Part shown: in pieces, positions 24,627 to 37,402 of the stretch | Layout of the letters: every line of letters starts with the position of its first letter | How positions within the stretch are numbered: position 1 is the stretch's first letter | DNA from: Azospirillum brasilense | Lineage (GTDB): Bacteria > Pseudomonadota > Alphaproteobacteria > Azospirillales > Azospirillaceae | Direction: 5' to 3' | Length of the DNA: 64,000 bases | NCBI RefSeq assembly: GCF_003349955.1 | Contig: NZ_QLKQ01000019.1 | Coordinates: 1-64,000 of the forward strand | The notes under the pieces: model-generated | What the model was told of the DNA's origin: nothing | Databases searched by the model: none | What the model saw: only the letters and a program-made list of their open reading frames with translations | Made by a program: the position numbers and the translations under genes

Positions 24627-25424
24627 ATGCTGCGCGCACGGATCGTCCTCACGCTCTACATCCTGTTCCTGATGCTGCCGATCTACTGGCTCGTGAACAT
24701 GAGCCTGAAGACGAACACCGAGATCGTCAGCGGCCTGACGCTGTGGCCCCACACGCTGACCTTCGAGAATTACCGGCGGATCTTCACCGATTCGTCCTGG
24801 TACTCAGGTTACCTGAACTCGCTGCAGTATGTGGCGCTGAACACGGTGCTGTCGATCGCGCTGGCCCTGCCGGCGGCCTACGCCTTCTCGCGCTACCGCT
24901 TCGTGGGCGACAAGCATCTGTTCTTCTGGCTGCTGTCCAACCGCATGGCCCCGGCGGCGGTCTTCGCGCTGCCCTTCTTCAACCTCTACTCGGCCATCGG
25001 GCTGTTCGACACGCCGCTGGCCGTGGCGCTGGCCCACTGCCTGTTCAACGTGCCGCTGGCGGTGTGGATCCTGGAGGGCTTCATGTCCGGGGTACCGCGG
25101 GAGATCGATGAGACCGCCTATCTCGACGGCTACAGCTTTCCGCGATTCTTCGTGAAGATCTTCATGCCGCTGGTGGCCAGCGGGATCGGCGTCACCGCCT
25201 TCTTCTGCTTCATGTTCAGCTGGGTCGAGCTGCTGCTGGCGCGCACGCTGACCTCGGTGGACGCCAAGCCCATCGCGGCGACGATGACGCGCACCGTCTC
25301 GGCCTCCGGCATGGATTGGGGGCTGCTGGCGGCGGCGGGGGTGCTGACCATCCTGCCCGGCGCGCTGGTGATCTGGTTCGTGCGCAACTACATCGCCAAG
25401 GGCTTCGCCCTGGGCCGCGTCTGA
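24627..25424 (+). CDS. glpQ: Glycerol ABC importer, permease GlpQ
   Basis: This 265-residue MalG-type permease starts with a hydrophobic helix (LYILFLMLPIYWLVNMSL) and has about six helices in total. The EAA loop reads DETAYLDGYSFPRFFVKIFMP. AAGGA lies eight bases before the ATG. It pairs with GlpP. The name follows the rhizobial glycerol importer and is not the periplasmic phosphodiesterase GlpQ. It sits 15 bases after glpP and 19 before glpU. Confidence 0.93.
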   Translation: MLRARIVLTLYILFLMLPIYWLVNMSLKTNTEIVSGLTLWPHTLTFENYRRIFTDSSWYSGYLNSLQYVALNTVLSIALALPAAYAFSRYRFVGDKHLFFWLLSNRMAPAAVFALPFFNLYSAIGLFDTPLAVALAHCLFNVPLAVWILEGFMSGVPREIDETAYLDGYSFPRFFVKIFMPLVASGIGVTAFFCFMFSWVELLLARTLTSVDAKPIAATMTRTVSASGMDWGLLAAAGVLTILPGALVIWFVRNYIAKGFALGRV

Positions 25425-25443
25425 CGGGAGGGAGGACGCCGCC

Positions 25444-25737
25444 ATGGACACCGTCACCGAACATCTCGCCTGGATGGCCTGGACCTGGCAGACCGGCGCC
25501 TTCTTCGTCGTCATCGCCGGGCTGCTGACCCTGCTCACCGTCCTGGCGCTCAACCGGCCGGAGGTGGCGCGCCCCGGCGTGCTGGGCATCGCCACGACGC
25601 GCGGCGACCGGCTGTTCATCACGCTTCTCGGCAGCGCCTTCATCCACCTCGCCTGGCTGGGGCTGGTGGGGGAGGAGGTGCAGTACGCGACCGCGCTTTC
25701 GCTTCTCTACGCCGCGGCGGTCTTCCGCTGGGTGTGA
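25444..25737 (+). CDS. glpU: Small membrane protein GlpU of the glycerol importer operon (DUF2160-like)
   Basis: The 97-residue protein has about three hydrophobic segments: TGAFFVVIAGLLTLLTVLAL, FITLLGSAFIHLAWLGLV and TALSLLYAAAVFRW. It carries no catalytic motif. Its position between the second permease and the binding protein, and its size, match GlpU, a conserved small membrane protein of rhizobial glycerol importers. Its exact role is not established to my knowledge. A strong GGGAGGGAGG precedes the ATG. Confidence 0.85.
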   Translation: MDTVTEHLAWMAWTWQTGAFFVVIAGLLTLLTVLALNRPEVARPGVLGIATTRGDRLFITLLGSAFIHLAWLGLVGEEVQYATALSLLYAAAVFRWV

Positions 25738-25740
25738 CGG

Positions 25741-25758
25741 CCGGCCTGTGTCGGCCGG
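25741..25758 (+). other. Intercistronic hairpin between glpU and glpV
   Basis: CCGGCC-TGTGTC-GGCCGG forms a 6-bp perfect stem three bases after the glpU stop. No T run follows, so it is more likely a transcript-processing or stabilising element ahead of the highly expressed binding-protein gene than a terminator. This role is inferred. Confidence 0.35.
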
Positions 25759-25792
25759 AACGGGCCTATAACAATGGAAACGGGAGGAATAA

Positions 25793-27550
<1,758 letters not shown>

Positions 27551-27572
27551 TGACGTAAACAACTTGAGATAA

Positions 27573-27678
27573 CCCTCTCCCCTCTGGGGAGAGGGGAGGG
27601 TGAGGGGGATCCGCATGGCGGCACGTCCGGCAAAAGCGCAACCCCCTCACCCCAACCCTCTCCCCAGAGGGGAGAGGG
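27573..27678. repeat. Inverted pair of REP-like palindromes between glpV and glpK
   Basis: Two units share the 10-bp stem CCCTCTCCCC/GGGGAGAGGG, one with loop TCT (27573-27595) and one with loop AGA (27656-27678). G-rich and C-rich arms (GAGGGTGAGGGGG and CCCCCTCACCCCAACC) face inward, making a larger inverted repeat. This is the layout of REP/BIME elements. It could stabilise glpV mRNA or reduce glpK expression. No other copy was seen in the window. Confidence 0.75.
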
Positions 27679-27703
27679 AACGAACGAGACCATAGGAAAG
27701 ACC

Positions 27704-29209
<1,506 letters not shown>

Positions 29210-29221
29210 GGGACAGAAGCC

Positions 29222-29995
29222 ATGACGTGGTTGGGCGAGGATCTGCGCGGCAAGCGCGTGCTGGTGACCGGAAGCAGCCGGGGCATCGGGGCGGCGGTGG
29301 GCACCGCCTTCGCCAGTCTTGGCGCGCAAGTGGCGCTTCACGGTTCTGGTGGCAACGATGCCGCGGCCCGGCTGGCGCTCGCCCTCACGGCGGGCGGGAC
29401 GGAGGTCTACGCCGTTACCGGCGACTTCCGCGACCCGCGCGCCGTGGAGTCGGCGGTTGACGCGGCGGTGCAGGCGCTGGGCGGGCTGGACATCCTCGTC
29501 AACAACGCCGGCACCATGGTCGGGCGGGTGCCGCTGGAGCGGATCGGCGACGATTTCCTGGACGAGGTGATCGACCTCAACCTGCGCTCGGTCGTCGTGG
29601 CCTGCCGGCGCGCCCTGCCGGCCCTGCGCGCCTCCGGGGGCGGGGCCATCGTCAACACCGTCTCCATCTCCGCCCGCACCGGAGGCAGCCCCGGTTCCTC
29701 GATCTATAGCGCGTCGAAGGCCTTCGTCTCGACCTTCACGCGCTCCCTGGCGGCGGAGCTGGCGCCGGACCGCATCCGCGTCAACGCCGTTTCGCCCGGC
29801 ACCATCGACACCGATTTCCACCAGCGCTACTCCTCGCCGGAGAAGTTGGCGGCGACGGCGGCGCGCATCCCGCTGGGCCGGCTGGGCACGGCGGAGGACT
29901 GCGTCGGCGCCTATCTGTTCCTGGCGTCCGACGCGCTCAGCGGCTACATCACCGGGCAGGTGATCGAGGTGAACGGCGGCCAGCTCATGGCGTGA
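29222..29995 (+). CDS. Short-chain dehydrogenase/reductase
   Basis: This 257-residue Rossmann-fold oxidoreductase has a cofactor motif TGSSRGIGAA near residue 17, NNAG near residue 91 and the catalytic YSASK. The C-terminus GQVIEVNGGQLMA is typical of classical SDR enzymes. The cofactor loop, with an SRG after the glycines, suggests NADP(H). The substrate is unknown. Its position 12 bases behind glpK suggests polyol or sugar metabolism. Its end overlaps the convergent ATPase gene by 11 bases. Confidence 0.88.
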   Translation: MTWLGEDLRGKRVLVTGSSRGIGAAVGTAFASLGAQVALHGSGGNDAAARLALALTAGGTEVYAVTGDFRDPRAVESAVDAAVQALGGLDILVNNAGTMVGRVPLERIGDDFLDEVIDLNLRSVVVACRRALPALRASGGGAIVNTVSISARTGGSPGSSIYSASKAFVSTFTRSLAAELAPDRIRVNAVSPGTIDTDFHQRYSSPEKLAATAARIPLGRLGTAEDCVGAYLFLASDALSGYITGQVIEVNGGQLMA

Positions 29996-30551
29996 GGGGC
30001 CCCGGCGCGGCAAGCCGATCCAGGACGAAGCGCAGCCGCTCCGTCACCGGCGCCTTGGGCAGCGCGACCAGCTCGTAGCCCAGCCCGCCGTAGGTTTCGA
30101 CCATGGCGTCGTGGGTTGCCGCGGCCTCAGCCAGGGTCTGCCGGCGCTCGGCGTCCGGCGCGAAAATCTCCGGCCAGGGCGGTGCCACGAAGACGGTCTG
30201 GTGATAGCGGAAGCGGCGGGCCGCCGTTTCCAGATGCGCGGGCACCGGACGCTTCATCAGGCGCAGGTAGCCGATGACGTCCGGAATGCCACGGTCGAAG
30301 AAGACCGTCCCCTTCTGCTCCCGCGCGAGGCGGAGGGAGCGCAAATCCCAGCACAGCATCAGCTCCGCGAAGGCCGACGGGTCGATCCAGGGCAGCGCCG
30401 GGCCGCCGATGGCGGTCTGGTCCTGGATGATGGCGCGGCCCGCCTCCACGCTGTGGGCGTGGCCTTCGCGGGCCAGCGCTTCGATCAGGGTGCTTTTTCC
30501 GGAGCCGGGGCCACCCGTGACGACGACGAAGCGATGCGAATCGTCGCTCAT
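29985..30551 (-). CDS. Small AAA-type ATPase/kinase-like protein
   Basis: The 188-residue P-loop protein has Walker A GGPGSGKST near residue 13 and FFDRGIPDVIGYLRL as the likely Walker B and sensor region. It resembles the AAA_28 group of small predicted ATPases or kinases, whose substrates are mostly unknown. The open frame extends upstream to 30818, but ATG 30551 has GGAGGACG eight bases before it and gives the usual length. It is divergent from the flavodoxin-like gene, with a shared 49-base promoter gap. Confidence 0.82.
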   Translation of the reverse strand: MSDDSHRFVVVTGGPGSGKSTLIEALAREGHAHSVEAGRAIIQDQTAIGGPALPWIDPSAFAELMLCWDLRSLRLAREQKGTVFFDRGIPDVIGYLRLMKRPVPAHLETAARRFRYHQTVFVAPPWPEIFAPDAERRQTLAEAAATHDAMVETYGGLGYELVALPKAPVTERLRFVLDRLAAPGPLTP

Positions 30552-30600
30552 GGGACGTCCTCCTGTGTTGTTGGTACAGTCGCCGTGGAAAGGACGAATC

Positions 30601-31068
30601 ATGCCGCCCAAACGCCTCCTCGTCGTCGCCCATTGCCCATCGCCCAACACGCGGACGCTGCTGGACGCCGTGCTGCGCGGGGCACGGTCGCCGGAGGTGC
30701 AGGGGGTGGAGGTGCTGGCGAAACCGCCGCTGGAGGCGGGGCCGGAGGATGTGCTGGAGTCGCAGGGCGTGATCCTCGGGACGACCGAGAATCTGGGGTA
30801 TATGAGCGGGGCGCTCAAGGATTTCTTCGACCGCAGCTATTACCCTTGCCTAGAGCGCACCCAGGGGCTGCCCTACGCGCTGTTCGTGCGGGCGGGCCAT
30901 GACGGGACGGGGACCTGCCGCGCCGTCGCCTCCATCGCGACGGGGCTGCGTTGGCGTCCGGTGCAGGAACCGCTGGTCTGCCGCGGCCCCTACCGCGACG
31001 ATTTCGCCGCCTCCTGCGAAGAGCTGGGGCTGCTGATGGCCGCCGGGTTGGAGGCGGGAATTTTCTGA
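30601..31068 (+). CDS. Flavodoxin-family protein / NAD(P)H-dependent FMN reductase-like
   Basis: The 155-residue protein has the flavodoxin-like fold: a first beta strand with phosphate-binding loop (LLVVAHCPSPNTRTLLDAV) and the TTENLGYMSGALKDFFDRSYY segment, characteristic of FMN-binding flavodoxin-like reductases. The electron donor and acceptor are unknown. I chose ATG 30601, preceded by AAGGACG; the longer frame overlaps the divergent neighbour. It stands alone before gltA. Confidence 0.8.
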   Translation: MPPKRLLVVAHCPSPNTRTLLDAVLRGARSPEVQGVEVLAKPPLEAGPEDVLESQGVILGTTENLGYMSGALKDFFDRSYYPCLERTQGLPYALFVRAGHDGTGTCRAVASIATGLRWRPVQEPLVCRGPYRDDFAASCEELGLLMAAGLEAGIF

Positions 31069-31191
31069 CGGCCTATGCCCGGCGGGGTGGCATCTATCGG
31101 GAGTGCTATTGACGACACCCCCCATTCATACAGTCTCCTACGTGCAACGAAACAGCGTCACGCCCGATGACGCGAGCATAAGGAGGGGCCG

Positions 31192-32532
<1,341 letters not shown>

Positions 32533-32547
32533 CGGAACGCCGGTCCC

Positions 32548-33411
32548 TTACCCCACGGCGATGCGGTAGTTCAGCTCCCGCGTCGCTCCGGGGGCGATGT
32601 GCACCAGCCCCGGCTTGTCCATGAACTCCCCGTGGAACGCCGCCGGGGAGGCGTGGCCGTGCCAGGGCTCGATGCACAGGAAGGGCGCGCCGGTCGGCTT
32701 CGACCAGATACCCAACTCGTTGAAGCCCTCCCAGGAGACGGTGATGGCCGGTGTGCCGGGCGCGCCGTAACGGACGGAACGGCTGGCCGGCCGGTCGAGG
32801 ATCACCGCGTCCCGCGTGAACAGTCCCTCGGTCAGCGGCAGGCGGCGGCCCTCGACGGGCGTCGGTTCCGGCTGCGGCGACAGGAGCCCACCCTCGACGC
32901 GGCGGATCGGCGCGGGCTCGTCGGTTTCGAACAGAAGCGCGTGCGCCTCCTTCGGCACTCCGTCCCGCAACGGCCAGAGGAAGGCCGGATGCACGCCGAG
33001 CGAGGCGGGCAACGTCTCGTCGCCTGGGTTGGTGATGCGGTGGCGGATGGTCAGCCCGTCCGCGTCCAGCTCGAACATCAGCTCCAAACGGAAGGCGAAG
33101 GGATAGAGCGCGCGGGTCTGCGCGTCGTCGGACAGCGACAGGCGGCAGAGGGTCGCGGTGTGCTCCTCCCAGGCGAAGCGGCGGTCGCGGGCGAAGCCGT
33201 GCTGCGTCATGCGGTAGGTCCGTCCCTGGTGGCGCAGCGTGTCGTCCTTCAGCCGCCCGACGATGGGGAACAGCACCGGCGCGTGGCGCGGCCATTCCGG
33301 ACCGGCCTGCCAGAGCAGCTCCCGCCCGTCGAGGGTCAGCGAGCACAGCTCCGCCCCGTCGGCCTTGATCGCGGCGCCGAGGCGTCCGTTGCTGAGCGCG
33401 TGCCGGTCCAT
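32548..33411 (-). CDS. Aldose 1-epimerase family protein (LacX-like)
   Basis: This 287-residue protein has the galactose mutarotase-like beta fold. It contains PVLFPIVGRLKD, a histidine in TQHGFARDRRF, and LGVHPAFLWPL with FLCIEPWHG, which match the LacX/YeaD-type subgroup of aldose 1-epimerases. Such enzymes interconvert anomers of sugars or sugar phosphates in the cytoplasm. The exact sugar is not predictable. It converges with gltA and lies upstream, on the same strand, of no clear partner; the marC-like gene starts on the far side. Confidence 0.85.
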   Translation of the reverse strand: MDRHALSNGRLGAAIKADGAELCSLTLDGRELLWQAGPEWPRHAPVLFPIVGRLKDDTLRHQGRTYRMTQHGFARDRRFAWEEHTATLCRLSLSDDAQTRALYPFAFRLELMFELDADGLTIRHRITNPGDETLPASLGVHPAFLWPLRDGVPKEAHALLFETDEPAPIRRVEGGLLSPQPEPTPVEGRRLPLTEGLFTRDAVILDRPASRSVRYGAPGTPAITVSWEGFNELGIWSKPTGAPFLCIEPWHGHASPAAFHGEFMDKPGLVHIAPGATRELNYRIAVG

Positions 33412-33432
33412 GGGCCGAGTCCTTTGTGGAGA

Positions 33433-34080
33433 TCAGTGGGGCGGATAGACCGCGGTGATGCCTTCGATGATCGTCTGGGCGGCCAACGCCGCCAGGACGA
33501 TGCCCAGAACGCGGCTGACCGTGTGGATCACCGTGCGGCCGAGCAACCTGTTCACCAGATCGGCGACGACCAGCAGCGCCATGACGCTGCCCACGGCGAC
33601 CGCGGCCGCGCCCAGCACCATGCCCTGGCCGCCCAGCGTCGCGCCGTAGCGGTCCATCAGCAACAGCGTGGAGGTGATGGCGCCCGGCCCGGCGATCAAT
33701 GGAATCGCCAGCGGAAAGACGGCGAGGTCGTGGGCCTCCTCCTCCGTCCGGGCGTCGTCGGCGGTGCGTTCCTTGCGCTCGGCCCGGCGCTGGAACAGCA
33801 TTTCGAAGGCGATCCAGAACAGCAGCGCGCCGCCGGCGATGCGGAAGGCCGGCATGCCGATGGACAGGGCGCTCAGCACCAGCTCGCCCAGATAGGCGAA
33901 GAAGACGATGATGGCGAAGCTGATCAGCGGGCCGCGCAGGGCGATGGTGCGCTTGCGCCGGCTGTCGAAGCCACGGGTCAGGCCGAGATAGATCGGAACC
34001 AGCCCGATCGGATCGACCACGACGAGAAACACCACGAGCGCGCTGATGAAATCTTCCACGGACGGCCCCCCGGAGTGCAT
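33433..34080 (-). CDS. MarC family integral membrane protein
   Basis: This is a 215-residue protein with six hydrophobic segments, including ISALVVFLVVVDPIGLVPIYL, which is the MarC/UPF0056 signature (DPIGxxPIF-like), and PLIAGPGAITSTLLLM. MarC proteins are inner-membrane proteins without a proven transport activity. The cytoplasmic loop is rich in charge (RRAERKERTADDARTEEEAHD). The start is uncertain: ATG 34080 is taken, while a GTG at 34059 and an upstream ATG at 34128 are alternatives. The gene is divergent from the chemosensory operon. Confidence 0.85.
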   Translation of the reverse strand: MHSGGPSVEDFISALVVFLVVVDPIGLVPIYLGLTRGFDSRRKRTIALRGPLISFAIIVFFAYLGELVLSALSIGMPAFRIAGGALLFWIAFEMLFQRRAERKERTADDARTEEEAHDLAVFPLAIPLIAGPGAITSTLLLMDRYGATLGGQGMVLGAAAVAVGSVMALLVVADLVNRLLGRTVIHTVSRVLGIVLAALAAQTIIEGITAVYPPH

Positions 34081-34243
34081 GGCCTTGCTGGCCCACCTTC
34101 TGTTAGCAAAGCCACCAAAGGCGGCCAAGGGGAGGCTCGTCGAAAAACGCTGATTGCGGACCGCAATCCATGCTGGCGCATGGCGTGGCCGTGGTTATAA
34201 TCGCTTCACAATTCAAATTTTCTCTCCTCCCGGAGCACAGGCG

Positions 34244-34651
34244 TTGAGCAAGACCGTAATCGTCGTGGACGACAGCAAGCTGTCCCGCATGCATGTCCGC
34301 GGCATAATACTTCGGAACAAGCCGGATTGGACGGTCATCGAAGCGGCGAACAGCGCTGAACTTTATGGAAAACTGGACGAAGGTGATATCCATATCGCCA
34401 TAATCGATTTCAACATGCCCGGCGACAACGGCCTGGAGGCCGCCGCCCGCCTGCTGCAGGCGAAGCCGGACATCCGCGTCGCCATCATCACGGCCAACGC
34501 CCAGGATTCGGTGGTGTCCGGCATCCGCGCGCTGGGCGCCGCCTTCATGCCCAAGCCGCTGGAGGAGGAGCAGATGGCCCGCTTCCTCACCGCCGCCAGC
34601 CTGCCGCGCCGCCCGTCTTCCAACGATGCGTCCGGCGGGGGCACTGTTTGA
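34244..34651 (+). CDS. Single-domain response regulator at the head of the chemosensory operon
   Basis: The 135-residue receiver domain has the acidic pair at D9-D10, phosphoacceptor D55 (IAIIDFNMPG), T83 and K104 (FMPKPL). No output domain follows, only a short Ser/Gly-rich tail. The start is TTG at 34244, preceded by CGGAG at a proper distance; an open frame runs upstream from 34154, but that part reads as non-coding. It is 27 bases ahead of cheC. It could be a phosphate sink or second output for the CheA encoded later in the operon. Confidence 0.85.
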   Translation: MSKTVIVVDDSKLSRMHVRGIILRNKPDWTVIEAANSAELYGKLDEGDIHIAIIDFNMPGDNGLEAAARLLQAKPDIRVAIITANAQDSVVSGIRALGAAFMPKPLEEEQMARFLTAASLPRRPSSNDASGGGTV

Positions 34652-34678
34652 CCGGTCCGGCCCGGCCGGGACGCGCCG

Positions 34679-35317
34679 ATGGACACGATCCCCATGGGGC
34701 TTGAGCTGGACGATCTGGAACGCGACGCGCTGACGGAGCTGGGGAACATCGGCGTCGCCCGGGCGTCCACCGCGCTCAGCCGGATGATCGGCGGGCCGGT
34801 GGAGATTTCGGTGCCGATGGTCAGCCTGATCCCCGGCGATCGGGTGTCCGGCCAGCTGCGGTCGGCGCTGCCGGGAGCGTTGATCGCGGTCACCGAGTGC
34901 CTGTCCGGCGCCTTCCTCGGCTCGGCGATCCTGCTGATGCCCGAACGCAGCGGCCTGCCGCTCGCCGCCGCCGCCCTGCCGCCCGGCGTTCCCAAGGAGG
35001 ACGCGGCGGAGCTGGTGGAGGAGGCGCTGGCCGAGGTCGGCAACATCGTGCTGAACAGCTGCCTGTCCTCCATGGGCAATCTGCTGGGCGTCGCGGTCGG
35101 CACCACCCTGCCGCAGGTCTTGCGCGGCGTGGGGGACGACCTCCTGGAGCGCTGCGGCGTCGCCCTGACGGCGGAGGCGCAGGCCATCCTGTTCCACGTC
35201 ACCTTCCGCACGCCGCCCCACGACGTCGAGGGGACGGTCGTCCTGGCGCTCGACGCCGGGTCCGCGGTGGAGCTGAAGGCGGCCATCGGGCGCTACATCG
35301 GCCGGGTATTGGCCTGA
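34679..35317 (+). CDS. CheC-type phosphatase
   Basis: The 212-residue protein has the two CheC active-site helices: [14 protein letters not shown] near residue 20 and [14 protein letters not shown] near residue 117, each with the E-x2-N pair that dephosphorylates CheY-P. It therefore probably resets one of the response regulators of this cluster. No CheD, the usual CheC partner, is encoded here. It is paralogous to the gene at 46721-47362. It follows the receiver gene by 27 bases and precedes the receptor. Confidence 0.88.
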   Translation: MDTIPMGLELDDLERDALTELGNIGVARASTALSRMIGGPVEISVPMVSLIPGDRVSGQLRSALPGALIAVTECLSGAFLGSAILLMPERSGLPLAAAALPPGVPKEDAAELVEEALAEVGNIVLNSCLSSMGNLLGVAVGTTLPQVLRGVGDDLLERCGVALTAEAQAILFHVTFRTPPHDVEGTVVLALDAGSAVELKAAIGRYIGRVLA

Positions 35318-35406
35318 GGGCCGTCACCCGGCAGCAATCGACACACGCCAATCAACAAGAGCCCCCGGCAGGAACGCACGGGCTCGCGGGGCAAGGGGTT
35401 TGGATC

Positions 35407-37380
35407 ATGGCCTTGGTCAAGAAGAAGCGGATCGACACGGCGAGCGCCTCCCGCAACGCGGACGGCGGCGAGGATGCGACGGTGCTTCCCAACGACGCCG
35501 CTCTGCCCAACCAGCCCGACAACGCCCTGTCGACCCGCCGCGCGGCGGAGGTGCGGCGGCGCGCCCGCGCCGGCAACCGGCGGCGCAAGGCTGCGGAAGG
35601 CATCGCCGCGGCGGCGAACGAGCTGGCCAGCGGCGTGACCCAGGCCGCCGCCGCCGCCGAGGAGCTGCGCAAGGCGATGGAGCAGGTGGCCGCCGGCGCG
35701 GAGGAGGCGGCCAGCGCCACCCAGCAGTCGCAGCGGATGATCGATCGCAGCGCCAGCCTGATCGGGCGGGCGCGCGGCAACGCCGAATCCTCGCTGTCGC
35801 GCATCGAGGCGTTGCAGGCGCTGATGAAGGACGTCAGCGGCCAGATCCTCGCCTCCGTCGATGGGCTGGTCCGCGCCGCTACGCGCCAGGAGGCCGCCGT
35901 CGCCCTGGTCCGCGACCTGGAGCGGCAGGCGGCGGAGATCGGCACCATCGTCGAGGGGGTGGCGGTCATGGCCGACCAGACCAACCTCCTGGCCCTGAAC
36001 GCCGCCATCGAGGCCGCCCGCGCGGGCGACGCCGGGCGCGGCTTCGCCGTGGTGGCCGACGAGGTGCAGGCCCTGGCCGAGCGCTCCGAACGGTCCGCCA
36101 ACGAGATCAACCGCATGGTCGCGGAGATCCAGAAGGCGGTGGGGGCCATCGCCGAGAGCATCGTGACCGGCGCCGACGCGTCCAAGGCGGAGGTGGAGCG
36201 GGGTCGTCAGATCGCCGGCCAGCTCGACCGGGTGCGCGACGGCATGGGGGACATCGCCCGCGGCGCCCAGGAGACCATCAAGGCCGCGCTCGAGGCCGAT
36301 TCCGCCGGGCGGGAGGCGCAGCGCGGCGCCGAGAGCGTGGCTTCGGCCGCGGAGGAGCAGGCGGCGGCCAGCGAGGAGGCGCTGAAGACCGTCGGCGAGC
36401 AGGCCAAGGCGCTCGCCCAGAGCGAACAGGCCGCCGGCCAGCTGTCCGATCTGGCCGACGAGCTGACCGGCAGCACCGACGTCCACCGCGCCGCCGGTGA
36501 TCTCGCCTCGGCCGCCGAGCAGCTGTCCGCCGCCATCGAGGAGATCAACCGCGCCGCCGCCCAGATCATGGCGGCGATCACCCAGATATCCCGGGGCGCC
36601 CAGGCCCAGGGGGCGGCGACCCACCAGTCCAGCAGCGCCATCGAGGAGATCGAGGCCAGCGCCCGGCTCGGCCACAGCCGCGCGGAGGAGGCGCTTCAGC
36701 GCTGCGTCAGCCTGGAGGCGCTGCTGTCCGAGACTCAGGGCATGGTGGGCGCCCTGACCGCCGGGGTGGGGGAGGCGGTCGCCGCCAGCCGCCGCACGGT
36801 GGAGCGCATCGGCGCCATGGAGCAGATCGGCCGGCGCATCGACAAGGTGGTCGACGCCATCTCCATCATCGCCATTCAGACCGGCATGCTGGCGGTCAGC
36901 GGTTCCATCGAGGCGGCGCGCGCCGGGGAGTTCGGGCGCGGCTTCACCGTGGTCAGCAACGACATCCGCAACCTCGCCCGCGACAGCTCGGAGAATGTCG
37001 AGCGGGTGAAGGACATCGTCCACGCCATCCAGGACCAGATCGGGCGCGTCCGCCGCGACATCGAGGACATCGGGAGCGAGACGGCGCGCCAGTCCGCCCG
37101 CCACCAGGAGTTCGCCGGAAGCCTCGCCGCCGCCATCGCCGACCTGGGCACCGTGACCTCCGGCAGCCGCGAGATCGTCGAGGACGCCGGCGAGGTCCAG
37201 CGCGCCGTGGCCGAGGCGCAGAAGGGCGTGGAGCAGGTCGCCGCCGCGGCCAACCAGGCCAACCGCTCCGCCAACGAAGCGGCCAAGGCCGCGCGGGAGC
37301 AGGCCAAGGGAGCGGAGGAACTGGCCGCCGCCATCGAGCAGATCGCCGCCATGGCCGAAGAACTGCAAGGGGCCGGCTGA
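35407..37380 (+). CDS. Soluble chemoreceptor with two tandem signalling hairpins
   Basis: The 657-residue protein is almost wholly Ala/Glu-rich coiled coil, without signal peptide, membrane helix or recognised sensor domain. It contains two receptor tips: a classical one near residue 194 ([20 protein letters not shown]) and a diverged one near residue 490 ([20 protein letters not shown]). Each is flanked by the AAEEL/AAIEEI heptad arms typical of methyl-accepting proteins. One signalling domain per chain is the rule. The N-terminus [10 protein letters not shown] recurs in the HEAT protein encoded at 40083. The start at 35407 was chosen for that N-terminus; the open frame runs back into cheC. 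It presumably feeds CheA through the triple CheW. Confidence 0.9.
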   Translation: MALVKKKRIDTASASRNADGGEDATVLPNDAALPNQPDNALSTRRAAEVRRRARAGNRRRKAAEGIAAAANELASGVTQAAAAAEELRKAMEQVAAGAEEAASATQQSQRMIDRSASLIGRARGNAESSLSRIEALQALMKDVSGQILASVDGLVRAATRQEAAVALVRDLERQAAEIGTIVEGVAVMADQTNLLALNAAIEAARAGDAGRGFAVVADEVQALAERSERSANEINRMVAEIQKAVGAIAESIVTGADASKAEVERGRQIAGQLDRVRDGMGDIARGAQETIKAALEADSAGREAQRGAESVASAAEEQAAASEEALKTVGEQAKALAQSEQAAGQLSDLADELTGSTDVHRAAGDLASAAEQLSAAIEEINRAAAQIMAAITQISRGAQAQGAATHQSSSAIEEIEASARLGHSRAEEALQRCVSLEALLSETQGMVGALTAGVGEAVAASRRTVERIGAMEQIGRRIDKVVDAISIIAIQTGMLAVSGSIEAARAGEFGRGFTVVSNDIRNLARDSSENVERVKDIVHAIQDQIGRVRRDIEDIGSETARQSARHQEFAGSLAAAIADLGTVTSGSREIVEDAGEVQRAVAEAQKGVEQVAAAANQANRSANEAAKAAREQAKGAEELAAAIEQIAAMAEELQGAG

Positions 37381-37402
37381 CCGGCCGGCGGGGAGACGAC
37401 CC

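Noticed and set aside
31111..31140. Promoter of gltA
   Set aside because: TTGACG is present, but no acceptable -10 is spaced 16-18 bases from it, so I did not list it as a feature.
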